Below are positions 1-7,417 of a stretch of 20,938 bases of DNA, one piece after another. The notes under the pieces were generated by a model. The model ran no database searches. It worked only from the letters and a program-made list of their open reading frames with translations, and was not told where the DNA came from. The translations under genes were made by a program, and so were the position numbers. Numbering within the stretch: the stretch's first letter is position 1; every line of letters starts with the position of its first letter. The stretch is from Lachnospiraceae bacterium AF51-6-b8A (lineage in GTDB: Bacteria > Bacillota > Clostridia > Lachnospirales > Lachnospiraceae), in the NCBI GenBank assembly GCA_027682585.1, contig JAQCZH010000006.1:1-20938 (forward strand), given 5' to 3'.

Positions 1-2
1 CG

Positions 3-80
3 AAACGTGTGAGAAAAGATCCGCGGTTTGCGATTCATCTGTATGAAGTTTTGAGGGTACCTGTCTTCGGAGGGGCTTGA
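3..80 (+). CDS. 3' end of an unidentified gene (partial)
   Basis: An open frame enters from the left edge and stops at TGA 78-80 after 25 codons. The visible C-terminal peptide ends in VLRVPVFGGA and has a mixed basic/hydrophobic composition that looks like real protein. The other two forward frames stop within the first 57 bases. The product is not recognised. The stop codon lies inside the -35 box of the tRNA-Cys promoter, a layout seen twice more in this window, which slightly supports the reading frame. It could still be chance, because only 78 bases are visible. Confidence 0.4.
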   Translation, partial: KRVRKDPRFAIHLYEVLRVPVFGGA

Positions 81-105
81 CGGGTTCAGACCCCTCTGAT
101 ATATT
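77..105 (+). promoter_or_regulatory. Sigma-A promoter of the tRNA-Cys gene
   Basis: TTGACG (77-82), a 17-bp spacer and TATATT (100-105), with a TGA extended -10 at 97-99. The predicted start near 112 gives a short leader before the tRNA at 131. An imperfect dyad with one mismatch (71-80 with 86-95) overlaps the -35 region. It may be a remnant terminator of the upstream gene, but no T-run follows it. Confidence 0.75.
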
Positions 106-130
106 GAGAAAGTGCTTTGAGCACATATAT

Positions 131-201
131 GGTGCCATGGCCAAGTGGTAAGGCAAAGGTCTGCAACACCTTCATCACCAGTTCAAATCTGGTTGGCACC
201 T
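131..201 (+). tRNA. tRNA-Cys (anticodon GCA)
   Basis: The acceptor stem GGTGCCA (131-137) pairs with TGGCACC (194-200), and the discriminator base is T201. The anticodon loop CTGCAAC contains GCA, and the T-arm loop TTCAAAT is present. No CCA end is encoded, so it must be added by the CCA-adding enzyme. The discriminator T (U in RNA) is the identity base expected for tRNA-Cys. The gene stands alone with its own promoter and terminator. Confidence 0.95.
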
Positions 202-207
202 TTTGGG

Positions 208-233
208 GCGGGTACGAAAGTACTCGCTTTTTT
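208..233 (+). terminator. Intrinsic terminator of tRNA-Cys
   Basis: An 8-bp stem (208-215 with 220-227, one G-T pair) is closed by a GAAA tetraloop and followed directly by six T (228-233). It lies seven bases past the mature tRNA end. Confidence 0.9.
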
Positions 234-254
234 CATGAGATGATGATGTGTGTT

Positions 255-293
255 TGGCTTATACTTTTGTCACTTGAATAAAAGTATAAGCCA
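255..293 (+). repeat. Perfect 14-bp inverted repeat upstream of the EamA gene
   Basis: TGGCTTATACTTTT (255-268) and its exact reverse complement (280-293) are separated by 11 bases. The repeat ends 37 bases before the likely transporter start codon. Each arm contains TATACT on one strand, a good -10 sequence, so this may be an operator over symmetric promoter elements or a stable hairpin at the 5' end of the mRNA. No T-run follows, which argues against a terminator. Confidence 0.7.
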
Positions 294-330
294 TTAGTTG
301 ATGAGTATTTCTCGGGAAGATGAAGCATTT

Positions 331-744
331 ATGTGGGTGATATTTGCAATCCTGTCCGCCGTTTTTGCAGCATTGACTTCTATTTTAGGAAAGTTAGGGG
401 TAGATGGAGTTAACTCGAATCTTGCGACAGCCATACGAACCTGTGTTGTGGTTCTTATGGCTTGGGGGATGGTGTTTATCACGAATACACAAAAAGGGAT
501 CTTTGAAATAGGAAGAAGAAGCTGGATTTTTCTGATTTTATCGGGTCTGGCGACAGGAGCCTCCTGGCTCTGCTATTATCGGGCTCTGCAAATAGGAGAT
601 GCATCCAAAGTGGTTCCGATTGACAAGATGAGCGTGGTAATCACGATCATTCTGGCATTCATTTTTCTGCGCGAGGAGGTCACAGTCAAATCTTTGCTGG
701 GATGTATTCTGATTGCGGCGGGGACGCTCATGATGACCTTGTAG
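331..744 (+). CDS. EamA-family (drug/metabolite transporter superfamily) one-domain transporter
   Basis: This 137-residue membrane protein corresponds to a single EamA repeat with about four to five membrane segments, whereas many family members carry two repeats in about 300 residues. One-repeat members are thought to work as dimers. The N-terminal segment (FAILSAVFAALTSILGKLGV) and the C-terminal segment ending in the LREE motif and a final hydrophobic helix are typical. The substrate is unknown. The frame extends upstream to TTG 298 and ATG 301, but those have no ribosome binding site. ATG 331 is preceded by GGGAAG and gives the usual MW start. The gene appears to stand alone behind a strong inverted repeat. 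Confidence 0.8.
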   Translation: MWVIFAILSAVFAALTSILGKLGVDGVNSNLATAIRTCVVVLMAWGMVFITNTQKGIFEIGRRSWIFLILSGLATGASWLCYYRALQIGDASKVVPIDKMSVVITIILAFIFLREEVTVKSLLGCILIAAGTLMMTL

Positions 745-869
745 AGACCTGGATTCGCTGCGATAAAGGACAGACTGTTGCATTGAAATTTTGCGATCGT
801 ATTTTTCACGCAGTGTTGTGGAGATATTTACGAGGAGTTGGCGAAGTGTATTGAGAAATGAGAGGAATG

Positions 870-1586
870 ATGAAAATTCTGTATCTGCTTCATGAGTCAT
901 TTGAGCAGCCTGCGATTTATCTGGATTGGGCAAGGGTGAGAGGATATGAGACAGAGATGGTTCATGTCTATCTGAAAGAGTCCATTCCTCAGGAGAACAG
1001 CGGCTATGATATGCTGGTTGTCATGGGTGGACCCCAGTCTCCGGAGGAAGATAAAGAGCATTTTCCATATTATGACCCGCAGGCAGAAGTCGCCCTGATC
1101 CAAAGCTTCATTGAGGCAGGAAAGCCTGTGGTGGGAGCCTGTCTGGGAGCTCAGTTAATCGGAGAAGCCTTCGGAGCCCCTTACGAGCACAGCCCTAACA
1201 GGGAGATAGGAGCTGTTTCTCTGCATCTGACTGAGGATGGGGAAAAGGATCCTCTTCTGCAGGCATTTTCCGAGGGAATGGATGTGGGGAGCTGGCATGG
1301 AGATATGCCGGGATTGACGAAGGACGCAAAGATTCTGGCCTTCTCTGAGGGCTGTCCCAGGCAGATAGTCCGCTATTCTGACCTGGCTTACGCCTTTCAA
1401 TGTCATCCGGAGTTTACGTCGGAGACTGTAGAAGCTTTGATCGCATCTGAGAACAATTTAGAAGAAGACAGTAAGAAGTATTCCTATGTTAAAAATGCCT
1501 CCCAGTTACGTCGAGATACGTATGATCAGATGAATGAGGCTCTGATTCGTTTCCTGGATGCGTATGTCGCCTCAGCAAAAATGTAA
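870..1586 (+). CDS. Class I glutamine amidotransferase-like protein
   Basis: A stand-alone class I (triad) glutamine amidotransferase domain of 238 residues, resembling the GMP-synthase-like amidotransferases (YfeJ type). The nucleophile elbow is VVGACLGAQL with Cys91, and the triad is completed by His179 and Glu181 in CHPE. An oxyanion GGP motif (MGGPQSP) lies near residue 53, and a WHGD motif precedes the C-terminal half. These enzymes release ammonia from glutamine, sometimes acting on gamma-glutamyl compounds. The acceptor is not evident because no synthase partner is adjacent. Starts are possible at 858, 867 and 870. I chose 870 because AGAGGA lies just upstream, although the spacing is short. 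No clear terminator follows. Confidence 0.85.
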   Translation: MKILYLLHESFEQPAIYLDWARVRGYETEMVHVYLKESIPQENSGYDMLVVMGGPQSPEEDKEHFPYYDPQAEVALIQSFIEAGKPVVGACLGAQLIGEAFGAPYEHSPNREIGAVSLHLTEDGEKDPLLQAFSEGMDVGSWHGDMPGLTKDAKILAFSEGCPRQIVRYSDLAYAFQCHPEFTSETVEALIASENNLEEDSKKYSYVKNASQLRRDTYDQMNEALIRFLDAYVASAKM

Positions 1587-1691
1587 AGGGATCTGGACAT
1601 AGCGGAGCCAGTTGAAAAGAGAGAAAGAAGCGGAGGGGATGATTTTGGAAGAGGGGCATGAGCGATGAGGGACAGCAGTGTTTGAACGAGA

Positions 1692-1738
1692 TCTTATGCC
1701 TGCAGGAATTTGCATAAGAAAAAGGAAGAGGGTATCAT
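1692..1738 (+). promoter_or_regulatory. Possible tyrS promoter with overlapping dyad
   Basis: TTGCAT (1710-1715), a 17-bp spacer and TATCAT (1733-1738) would start transcription about 30 bases before tyrS. An 8-bp inverted repeat TCTTATGC/GCATAAGA (1692-1699 with 1712-1719) covers the -35 box and may be an operator. I looked for a T-box leader, common before tyrS in Firmicutes, and found neither the conserved T-box sequence nor a terminator in the 190-bp gap. Confidence 0.35.
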
Positions 1739-1776
1739 AAAGGATAATTTGGACCCTGAATACGAGGAGAGAGAAG

Positions 1777-3000
1777 ATGACCTTATATGACGAGTTAGTT
1801 GCCAGAGGACTGATTGCTCAGGTGACGGACGAAGAGAGAATTAGAGATCTGATCAATCATGGCAAGGCAACCTTCTATATTGGCTTTGATCCAACTGCGG
1901 ATTCCCTGCATGTAGGTCATTTTATGGCTTTGACCTTAATGAAGCGTCTGCAAATGGGGGGAAATCGCCCTATCGCTTTGATCGGCGGAGGTACCGCAAT
2001 GATTGGAGATCCCTCCGGTCGTACTGACATGCGGTCTATGATGACGGTCGAACAGATCGATCACAATTGTGAGTGCTTCAAGAAACAAATGAGCCGCTTT
2101 ATTGAGTTTGGTGAGGACAAGGCGCTCATGGTCAATAATGCGGACTGGCTGCGTGATCTGAACTTCCTGGACTTTATGAGAGAGATAGGTGCACATTTCT
2201 CTGTTAATGATATGCTTCGTGCCAGAGCTTATGTCAATCGCATGGAGCGAGGTCTGTCTTTCTTAGAGTTCTCCTACATGCTTATGCAGGGTTACGACTT
2301 CTATGAGCTCTATCAGAAGTATGGCTGCAATCTGGAATTTGGCGGCGATGACCAGTGGTCCAATATGCTGGCAGGGACGGAGCTGATCCGTAAGAAACTG
2401 GGAAAAGATGCCGCAGCTATGACGATTAATCTTCTGCTCAAGCATGACGGAACGAAGATGGGAAAGACAGCTGGCGGCGCTGTTTGGCTGGATCCAGAGA
2501 AAACGTCCCCATATGAGTTCTTTCAGTATTGGAGGAATGTAGATGATGCAGATGTCCTCAAATTTCTGCGTATGATGACTTTTCTGCCTCTGGAGCAGAT
2601 TGATGAAATGGATCATTGGGAAGGAGCTCAGCTCAATGAGGCCAAGAGGATTCTGGCTTACGAGCTGACTGCAATGGTACACGGAGAAGAAGAGGCGGAT
2701 AAGGCTCAAGAAGCGGCGAAAGCTCTTTTTGCAGGAGGAAGATCCTCTGAGAATATGCCTCAGACCAGGATCAAAGAAGCAGATTTCAGAGAGGGAGAAA
2801 TAGATATTTTGGCTGTTCTTGTCCTCTGCGGTCTGGCGCAGTCTCGCTCTGATGCCCGTCGGGCAGTTGAGCAGGGCGGTGTGTTTGTTAATGGAGAGAA
2901 GGTGACAGATATACATACTTCGTACAGGGCTTTTGATTTCGAGGAGGAATTTATTCTGCGCCGCGGAAAGAAAAAATACTGCAGGGTAATGTGCGAATAA
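1777..3000 (+). CDS. tyrS: Tyrosyl-tRNA synthetase
   Basis: Charges tRNA-Tyr with tyrosine in the cytoplasm. This class I synthetase has 407 residues, close to the usual bacterial TyrS size. The Rossmann catalytic domain carries the HIGH-type motif HVGH (45-48), the tyrosine-binding GFDPTADSLH stretch (36-45), the GGDDQW motif, and KMGKT (227-231) in place of KMSKS, as is normal for bacterial TyrS. A C-terminal S4 RNA-binding domain (about 342-405) includes ARRAVEQGGVFVNG. ATG 1777 is preceded by AGGAG with seven bases of spacing. The gene is followed by a 230-bp structured region rather than a coupled gene. Confidence 0.97.
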   Translation: MTLYDELVARGLIAQVTDEERIRDLINHGKATFYIGFDPTADSLHVGHFMALTLMKRLQMGGNRPIALIGGGTAMIGDPSGRTDMRSMMTVEQIDHNCECFKKQMSRFIEFGEDKALMVNNADWLRDLNFLDFMREIGAHFSVNDMLRARAYVNRMERGLSFLEFSYMLMQGYDFYELYQKYGCNLEFGGDDQWSNMLAGTELIRKKLGKDAAAMTINLLLKHDGTKMGKTAGGAVWLDPEKTSPYEFFQYWRNVDDADVLKFLRMMTFLPLEQIDEMDHWEGAQLNEAKRILAYELTAMVHGEEEADKAQEAAKALFAGGRSSENMPQTRIKEADFREGEIDILAVLVLCGLAQSRSDARRAVEQGGVFVNGEKVTDIHTSYRAFDFEEEFILRRGKKKYCRVMCE

Positions 3001-3017
3001 AGCGGAGAAAACAGTCC

Positions 3018-3074
3018 TCAGGAAGAAAAGGATGCGAGCATGCTTGCATGCAAAGCAGCTTCTTCCTGAAGAAG
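3018..3074 (+). other. Structured leader with mutually exclusive hairpins before the permease gene
   Basis: TCAGGAAGAA (3018-3027) is exactly complementary to TTCTTCCTGA (3060-3069), enclosing an inner hairpin built from two GCATGC palindromes (3038-3043 and 3046-3051). The right arm can instead fold locally as CTTCTT (3059-3064) with AAGAAG (3069-3074). The two folds cannot coexist. About 100 bases downstream is an intrinsic terminator that ends 21 bases before the permease start. This arrangement resembles a transcription attenuator, but I do not recognise a known riboswitch class. It may simply be the tyrS 3' region. Confidence 0.4.
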
Positions 3075-3171
3075 ATTGCGCAGCAAATCCATCGAGAAGA
3101 AGCGCCAGGGGCACGGATTCGAGATGCCTGTTTTTTTACAGGTGAGGTGCAGCGGACAATAGCTCGAGAAG

Positions 3172-3208
3172 AAAAAGATTCGACCTCCTCCTGGATCGGG
3201 TCTTTTTT
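3172..3208 (+). terminator. Intrinsic terminator 21 bases before the permease start codon
   Basis: Arms 3172-3183 and 3196-3207 pair as five A-T pairs plus GATTCGA with TCGGGTC (two G-T pairs), with a 12-base loop and six T at 3203-3208. A small CCTGT/ACAGG hairpin sits upstream at 3127-3142. It may end the tyrS transcript or act as an attenuator for the permease. Confidence 0.65.
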
Positions 3209-3229
3209 CAGTACCAATGGAGAAAACGA

Positions 3230-4501
3230 ATGAAAATACTGGCTTTGGTCCTCTTTGTTCTTATGTACATTGTTATGATTGCCAGGCAGAAATATCGTCC
3301 GCATGCGGCAATGGCAGTAGCCGCACTCTATTTGGTGACAGGAATTCTGCCGCTTGGGCAGGTGTTTTTTAGCATTAACTGGAATGTTCTTATGATGATC
3401 AGCGGAACCATGATCCTGGTTGATTACTTCATTGCCTCAGGGATGCCGCTTCTGATGGCGGATCTGATTATGGAGAAGTCGAAGAATGTGATGTGGATTA
3501 TTATCCTTATGTCTCTCTTCGCGGGTTTGATCTCCGCTTTCATTGATAATGTCGCAACTGTTCTGATGGTGGCTCCTGTGGGGATGGCCGTCTGTAAGAA
3601 GCTGAAGATCAATCCGGTTCCTATGATTTTCTCGATTGCGGTATCCTCTAATCTGCAGGGAGCGGCAACTCTGGTGGGAGACACAACGTCCATTTTGTTG
3701 GGAGCTTATGCCAACATGGACTTTTTGGACTTCTTTTTCATGCAGGGACGGCCAGGTATTTTCTTTGCTGTGGAACTGGGCGCTTTGGCGACGATCCCCA
3801 TCATGAGGTTCGAGTTTCACAAGCTGACACAGAAAACTTTTGTGGCAGAGCGGACGCAGGTCAAGACTTTCTGGCCCTCTTTTTTACTTCTTTTCATGGT
3901 TTTTCTTCTAATTGGGGCCTCCTTTCTTCCAGGAAAGCCAGAGATCAGCAACGGGATCATTTGTCTGGGGCTGGCGGGACTTGCTCTGGTCTGTGATTGG
4001 GTAAAAACCGGAAGCAGAGAGGGGGCGAAGAGGGCTCTTCGAAGTGTTGATCTGGAGACTTTGTTTCTTCTTCTGGGACTCTTTATCGTCATTGCCGGTG
4101 TGACGCAGGCGGGTCTGATTGCAGACCTGACCAATCTGATTGCAGGGGTCGGGGGCAGTCACCTCTTCCTTCTCTACAGTCTGGTTGTCTGGGGATCTGT
4201 TTTCATCTCCGCTTTTGTGGATAATATTCCCTATGTGGCGACGATGCTTCCAGTGTTGACAGGGGTGGCGGCCAGCCTTGGCATCTCCCCCTATGTCCTT
4301 TATTTCGGCCTGCTGACGGGAGCGACTTTGGGAGGAAATTTAACCCCGATCGGGGCATCTGCCAATATCACTGCGGTTGGATTGCTCAAGAAGGAAGGCT
4401 ATGTGACAGGATTCGGAGACTTTATGAAAGTTGGGATCCCCTATACCCTGGCAGCTGTTCTGGCGGGTTACCTCTACACCTGGTTCGTTTGGGCCGGATA
4501 A
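3230..4501 (+). CDS. SLC13 / ArsB-NhaD superfamily permease
   Basis: An inner-membrane ion transporter of 423 residues with about eleven hydrophobic segments. It has the internal two-fold repeat of the ion transporter superfamily: the first half carries FIDNVATVLMVAPVG (105-118) and the second FVDNIPYVATMLPV (329-342), each placing an Asp-Asn pair in a membrane hairpin. GGNLTPIGASANI (368-380) is the conserved C-terminal substrate-site motif. Relatives transport arsenite, Na+ in exchange for H+, citrate or sulfate. The sequence does not decide among these, and no arsenic genes are nearby. ATG 3230 is preceded by GGAG with seven bases of spacing. Expression may be controlled by the structured leader and terminator directly upstream. 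Confidence 0.85.
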   Translation: MKILALVLFVLMYIVMIARQKYRPHAAMAVAALYLVTGILPLGQVFFSINWNVLMMISGTMILVDYFIASGMPLLMADLIMEKSKNVMWIIILMSLFAGLISAFIDNVATVLMVAPVGMAVCKKLKINPVPMIFSIAVSSNLQGAATLVGDTTSILLGAYANMDFLDFFFMQGRPGIFFAVELGALATIPIMRFEFHKLTQKTFVAERTQVKTFWPSFLLLFMVFLLIGASFLPGKPEISNGIICLGLAGLALVCDWVKTGSREGAKRALRSVDLETLFLLLGLFIVIAGVTQAGLIADLTNLIAGVGGSHLFLLYSLVVWGSVFISAFVDNIPYVATMLPVLTGVAASLGISPYVLYFGLLTGATLGGNLTPIGASANITAVGLLKKEGYVTGFGDFMKVGIPYTLAAVLAGYLYTWFVWAG

Positions 4502-4502
4502 A

Positions 4503-4531
4503 TTGCGAATTCACTTTTATACAGGTATAAT
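4503..4531 (+). promoter_or_regulatory. Promoter of the zinc-ribbon gene and metG
   Basis: TTGCGA (4503-4508), a 17-bp spacer and a consensus TATAAT (4526-4531), just past the permease stop. The predicted start near 4538 would place a GACGCC/GGCGTC hairpin at the very 5' end of the mRNA. Confidence 0.65.
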
Positions 4532-4542
4532 ACAGATAATTA

Positions 4543-4572
4543 GACGCCGCTTTTGACATGTGCGCTGGCGTC
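4543..4572 (+). other. 5' leader hairpin of the zinc-ribbon/metG mRNA
   Basis: GACGCC (4543-4548) pairs with GGCGTC (4567-4572), starting about five bases from the predicted transcript start and ending five bases before the AAAGGAG ribosome binding site. It may stabilise the mRNA end or modulate initiation. No T-run is present. Confidence 0.45.
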
Positions 4573-4589
4573 GCAGAAAGGAGCACACA

Positions 4590-5177
4590 ATGGGTTTATT
4601 TGATGAGATTACCAGCACAGTTGTAAATGCCGGTCAGGTTGTCGGTGACAAGGTCAAGACGGCCGTAGATATGACCAAGGCCACTTACGAGGTCAAGGAT
4701 ACGGAGCATAAGTTAAGAGACGCTTATGCAGAACTTGGAAGGCGCTACTATCAGGAGCACAGTGAGGATTCTGAGGAAGATTTCACAGAAATCGAGGCTC
4801 TTCTGGAGAAGTTAGAGGAGAAGAAGGAGACCGTTGAGGTTTTAAAAAAGACACAGAACTGTCCGACATGCGGGGCTTCTGTCTCCAAGGAATCTGCTTT
4901 CTGCCCTAAGTGCGGGGAGAAAATGCCTGTTTCCAATACAGAAGAGGTGAATACCGAAGACAAGACAGCCCCCACCGCAGAGCCGGATGCCTTCGTTGAT
5001 GAAGAGCCGGAAGGTACCGTTTCAGAGCCCCGGCAGCACTTTCAGGAGGAGACTGTTCCGGGAGAGATCTCTGCTGAAGCTCCGAAGGAAGCTGTCGCTA
5101 AGGAGAGTCAGGATATGCCGGTTTACGAGGAGAATTCGGAGGATAAGCCAGTAGAGGAATTCAAGTACGGGGAATAA
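4590..5177 (+). CDS. Zinc-ribbon protein with coiled-coil N-terminus and acidic tail
   Basis: A soluble protein of 195 residues and unknown function. The first 90 residues are helical and charged with heptad-like spacing (about 35-88). A zinc ribbon follows with CPTC (91-94) and CPKC (105-108). The last 85 residues are acidic, rich in Glu, Pro and Ala, and probably disordered. Zinc ribbons of this kind often bind protein or nucleic acid partners. The longer in-frame ATG at 4560 adds ten Arg-rich residues and lacks a ribosome binding site. ATG 4590 follows AAAGGAG by six bases. The gene ends seven bases before metG, so the two are almost certainly co-transcribed. Confidence 0.8.
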   Translation: MGLFDEITSTVVNAGQVVGDKVKTAVDMTKATYEVKDTEHKLRDAYAELGRRYYQEHSEDSEEDFTEIEALLEKLEEKKETVEVLKKTQNCPTCGASVSKESAFCPKCGEKMPVSNTEEVNTEDKTAPTAEPDAFVDEEPEGTVSEPRQHFQEETVPGEISAEAPKEAVAKESQDMPVYEENSEDKPVEEFKYGE

Positions 5178-5184
5178 GGAAGAG

Positions 5185-7158
5185 ATGAGCAATAAGGGTA
5201 AGTACTATATCACAACGGCCATTGCCTACACCTCAGGGAAACCCCATATCGGCAATACATATGAGATCATCCTGGCGGATGCAATCGCGCGATTTCGCCG
5301 TCAGGAAGGCTATGATGTCTTCTTCATGACAGGTTCCGATGAGCACGGACAGAAGATTCAGCTCAAGGCAGAGGAGGCCGGAATCCGTCCCAAGGAACTG
5401 GTGGACAGAAACTCCGGCGAGATCCGACGTATCTGGGATCTGATGGATACCTCCTATGATAAGTTTATGCGAACGACGGATGCAGATCATGAGGAGCAGG
5501 TACAGAAGATCTTCAAGAAGCTTTATGACCAGGGAGACATATACAAAGGTTCTTATGAGGGCTGGTACTGTACCCCCGATGAGTCCTTTTGGACGGATTC
5601 TCAACTTGTTGACGGCAAGTGTCCCGACTGCGGACGGCCTGTCACAAGGGCATCTGAGGAGGCCTATTTCTTTCGGATGAGCAAGTATGCTGACCGTCTG
5701 ATCAATTATATCAACAGTCATCCTGAATTTATTCAGCCGGTTTCCCGCAAGAATGAGATGATGAACAATTTCCTTCTGCCAGGTCTGCAGGATCTCTGTG
5801 TCTCCAGAACCTCATTCTCCTGGGGGATTCCAGTCACTTTCGATCCCAAGCACGTCGTCTATGTATGGCTGGATGCTCTGACGAACTATATTACCGGAAT
5901 TGGTTATGACTGCGACGGAAATCATTCTGACCGCTATAAGAAGTACTGGCCTGCGGATCTGCATTTGATTGGCAAGGATATCATTCGTTTCCACACGATT
6001 TACTGGCCCATTTTTCTGATGGCCCTGGGTCTGCCCTTGCCCAAGCAGGTTTTTGGGCATCCCTGGCTCCTGCAGGCGGATGGCAAGATGTCCAAGTCCA
6101 AGGGAAATGTCATCTATGCGGATGATATGGTCGACCTCTTCGGAGTGGACGCAGTTCGTTACTTTGTCCTGCACGAGATGCCCTTCGAGAACGACGGTGT
6201 TATCTCCTGGGAACTCATGGTTGAGCGCGTTAATTCGGATTTGGCCAATACCATGGGCAATCTGGTCAATCGTACGATCAGCATGTCCAATAAGTATTTT
6301 GCCGGAATTGTAGAGAATAAGGGCGTCGAGGAAGCAGTCGACAGTGAGTTCAAGAATTACGCCACAGATACTGTTAAGAGGGTGACGGACAAAATGGCGG
6401 ATCTGCGTGTGGCAGACGCTATTACGGAAGTCTTTAATCTCTTTAAGCGGTCGAATAAATATATTGACGAGACCATGCCATGGGCCTTGGCTAAGGATGT
6501 GACGAAGCAGGACCGTCTGGCAACGGTACTTTACAATCTTGTTGAATCTATTTCCATCGGGGCAAGCCTGTTGAAGAGTTTCATGCCTTCTACGGCAGAT
6601 CGGATCCTGGCTCAATTAAATGTTGGCCAGATCGACTATGACAGCCTCTCTGTCTTTGGGAATTATCCCTCAGGCAATCAGGTGACTGATCATCCTGAGA
6701 TTCTCTTCGCCCGCCTGGACTTAGAGGAGACGATGGCTAAGGTGGCTGAGATAGAGGCCGGGGAGAAGTCTCTTGTGCAGGAGGCAGAAGAGAAGTCTGA
6801 CCAGGCTGATGCGGTTCATGTTGAGACCAGGGAAGAGATTTCTTTCGATGACTTTGGCAGGATGCAGTTTGTGGTCGGTCAGGTCGAGTCCTGCCAGCCT
6901 GTACCCAAGTCTAAGAAACTTCTCTGTTCGCAGGTGGCTGTTGGTGATCGGACGGTGCAGATTGTCTCTGGCATTCGCAAGTGGTATTCTGCTGAGGAAA
7001 TGGTGGGAAAGAAGGTTATGGTTCTTTTGAATCTGGCTCCCGCTAAGCTGGCTGGGGTTCTGTCCGAGGGGATGATTCTCTGCGCGGAGGATGCTGACGG
7101 TAATGTGGTTCTGATGAGCCCTGAGAAAGACCTGCCCAGCGGTTCGGAGATTTCATGA
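5185..7158 (+). CDS. metG: Methionyl-tRNA synthetase
   Basis: Charges initiator and elongator tRNA-Met. It has 657 residues, the usual length for forms with a C-terminal tRNA-binding domain. The class I catalytic core shows HIGN (21-24) and KMSKS (301-305). A zinc-knuckle insert lies at about 126-153 with Cys129, Cys146 and Cys149. Many relatives have a second Cys in the first half of the knuckle, but here it reads CTPDE, so the metal site has at most three Cys ligands. The anticodon-binding helical domain follows, and a tRNA-binding OB fold occupies about 553-657. ATG 5185 follows AAGGAAG. The gene is coupled to the zinc-ribbon gene upstream. Confidence 0.97.
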   Translation: MSNKGKYYITTAIAYTSGKPHIGNTYEIILADAIARFRRQEGYDVFFMTGSDEHGQKIQLKAEEAGIRPKELVDRNSGEIRRIWDLMDTSYDKFMRTTDADHEEQVQKIFKKLYDQGDIYKGSYEGWYCTPDESFWTDSQLVDGKCPDCGRPVTRASEEAYFFRMSKYADRLINYINSHPEFIQPVSRKNEMMNNFLLPGLQDLCVSRTSFSWGIPVTFDPKHVVYVWLDALTNYITGIGYDCDGNHSDRYKKYWPADLHLIGKDIIRFHTIYWPIFLMALGLPLPKQVFGHPWLLQADGKMSKSKGNVIYADDMVDLFGVDAVRYFVLHEMPFENDGVISWELMVERVNSDLANTMGNLVNRTISMSNKYFAGIVENKGVEEAVDSEFKNYATDTVKRVTDKMADLRVADAITEVFNLFKRSNKYIDETMPWALAKDVTKQDRLATVLYNLVESISIGASLLKSFMPSTADRILAQLNVGQIDYDSLSVFGNYPSGNQVTDHPEILFARLDLEETMAKVAEIEAGEKSLVQEAEEKSDQADAVHVETREEISFDDFGRMQFVVGQVESCQPVPKSKKLLCSQVAVGDRTVQIVSGIRKWYSAEEMVGKKVMVLLNLAPAKLAGVLSEGMILCAEDADGNVVLMSPEKDLPSGSEIS

Positions 7159-7189
7159 TTGTGTCAGGGAACGGTTTTCCTGGGAGAGT

Positions 7190-7312
7190 TTTTGTTGGAT
7201 AAGGCAGCTTGAGCATTGCTGTAAGAAGGTTTATGACTTTTTGAATTTGGTTCCGGCAGGCTGGCCGGGCTTCTGTCAGAAGAGATAGAATGTGCTGAGA
7301 GCGGATGCGGGC
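7190..7312 (+). pseudogene. Decayed, frameshifted copy of the metG 3' end
   Basis: The DNA just after metG resembles the last part of metG itself. In one frame from 7223 it reads KKVYDFLNLVPA, matching KKVMVLLNLAPA encoded at 7009. After a one-base frameshift it continues RLAGLLSEE against KLAGVLSEG, and then ECAESGCG against LCAEDADG. Upstream, WIR at about 7205 matches GIR of the same domain. Stop codons and the frameshift mean no functional product. The offset between copies is about 214 bases, suggesting an old tandem duplication of the tRNA-binding domain or replacement of an earlier metG end. The outer boundaries are approximate. Confidence 0.7.
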
Positions 7313-7331
7313 TGATCCTGTATCCGCTCTC
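7297..7331 (+). repeat. 10-bp perfect inverted repeat after the metG remnant
   Basis: GAGAGCGGAT (7297-7306) pairs with ATCCGCTCTC (7322-7331) across a 15-base loop, and the stem can extend by two more pairs with one G-T. Only a weak T-rich stretch follows, so it may be a poor terminator for metG or an mRNA-stabilising hairpin. A second small hairpin (GCAGA/TCTGC) lies near 7367-7382. No tatD promoter is evident here. Confidence 0.5.
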
Positions 7332-7417
7332 TTCTGAAATAGATTTATTGTGATATCTGCAGGCAGATTTCGGTCTGCAGTCAGTGGACGATAGATACCA
7401 ATGGAAGAGGAGCAGGA

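Noticed and set aside
1587..1776. T-box leader before tyrS
   Set aside because: No T-box consensus and no terminator hairpin with T-run could be found; only a short dyad and a weak promoter are seen.
2263..3114. Long minus-strand open frame opposite tyrS
   Set aside because: It lies antisense to a certain gene, with composition typical of reverse-strand shadow frames and no start signal.
2991..3233. 80-codon open frame between tyrS and the permease
   Set aside because: It overlaps the tyrS stop, has no ribosome binding site, runs through the structured leader and terminator, and its composition (Arg, Lys, Ser, Gly) is unlike neighbouring proteins.
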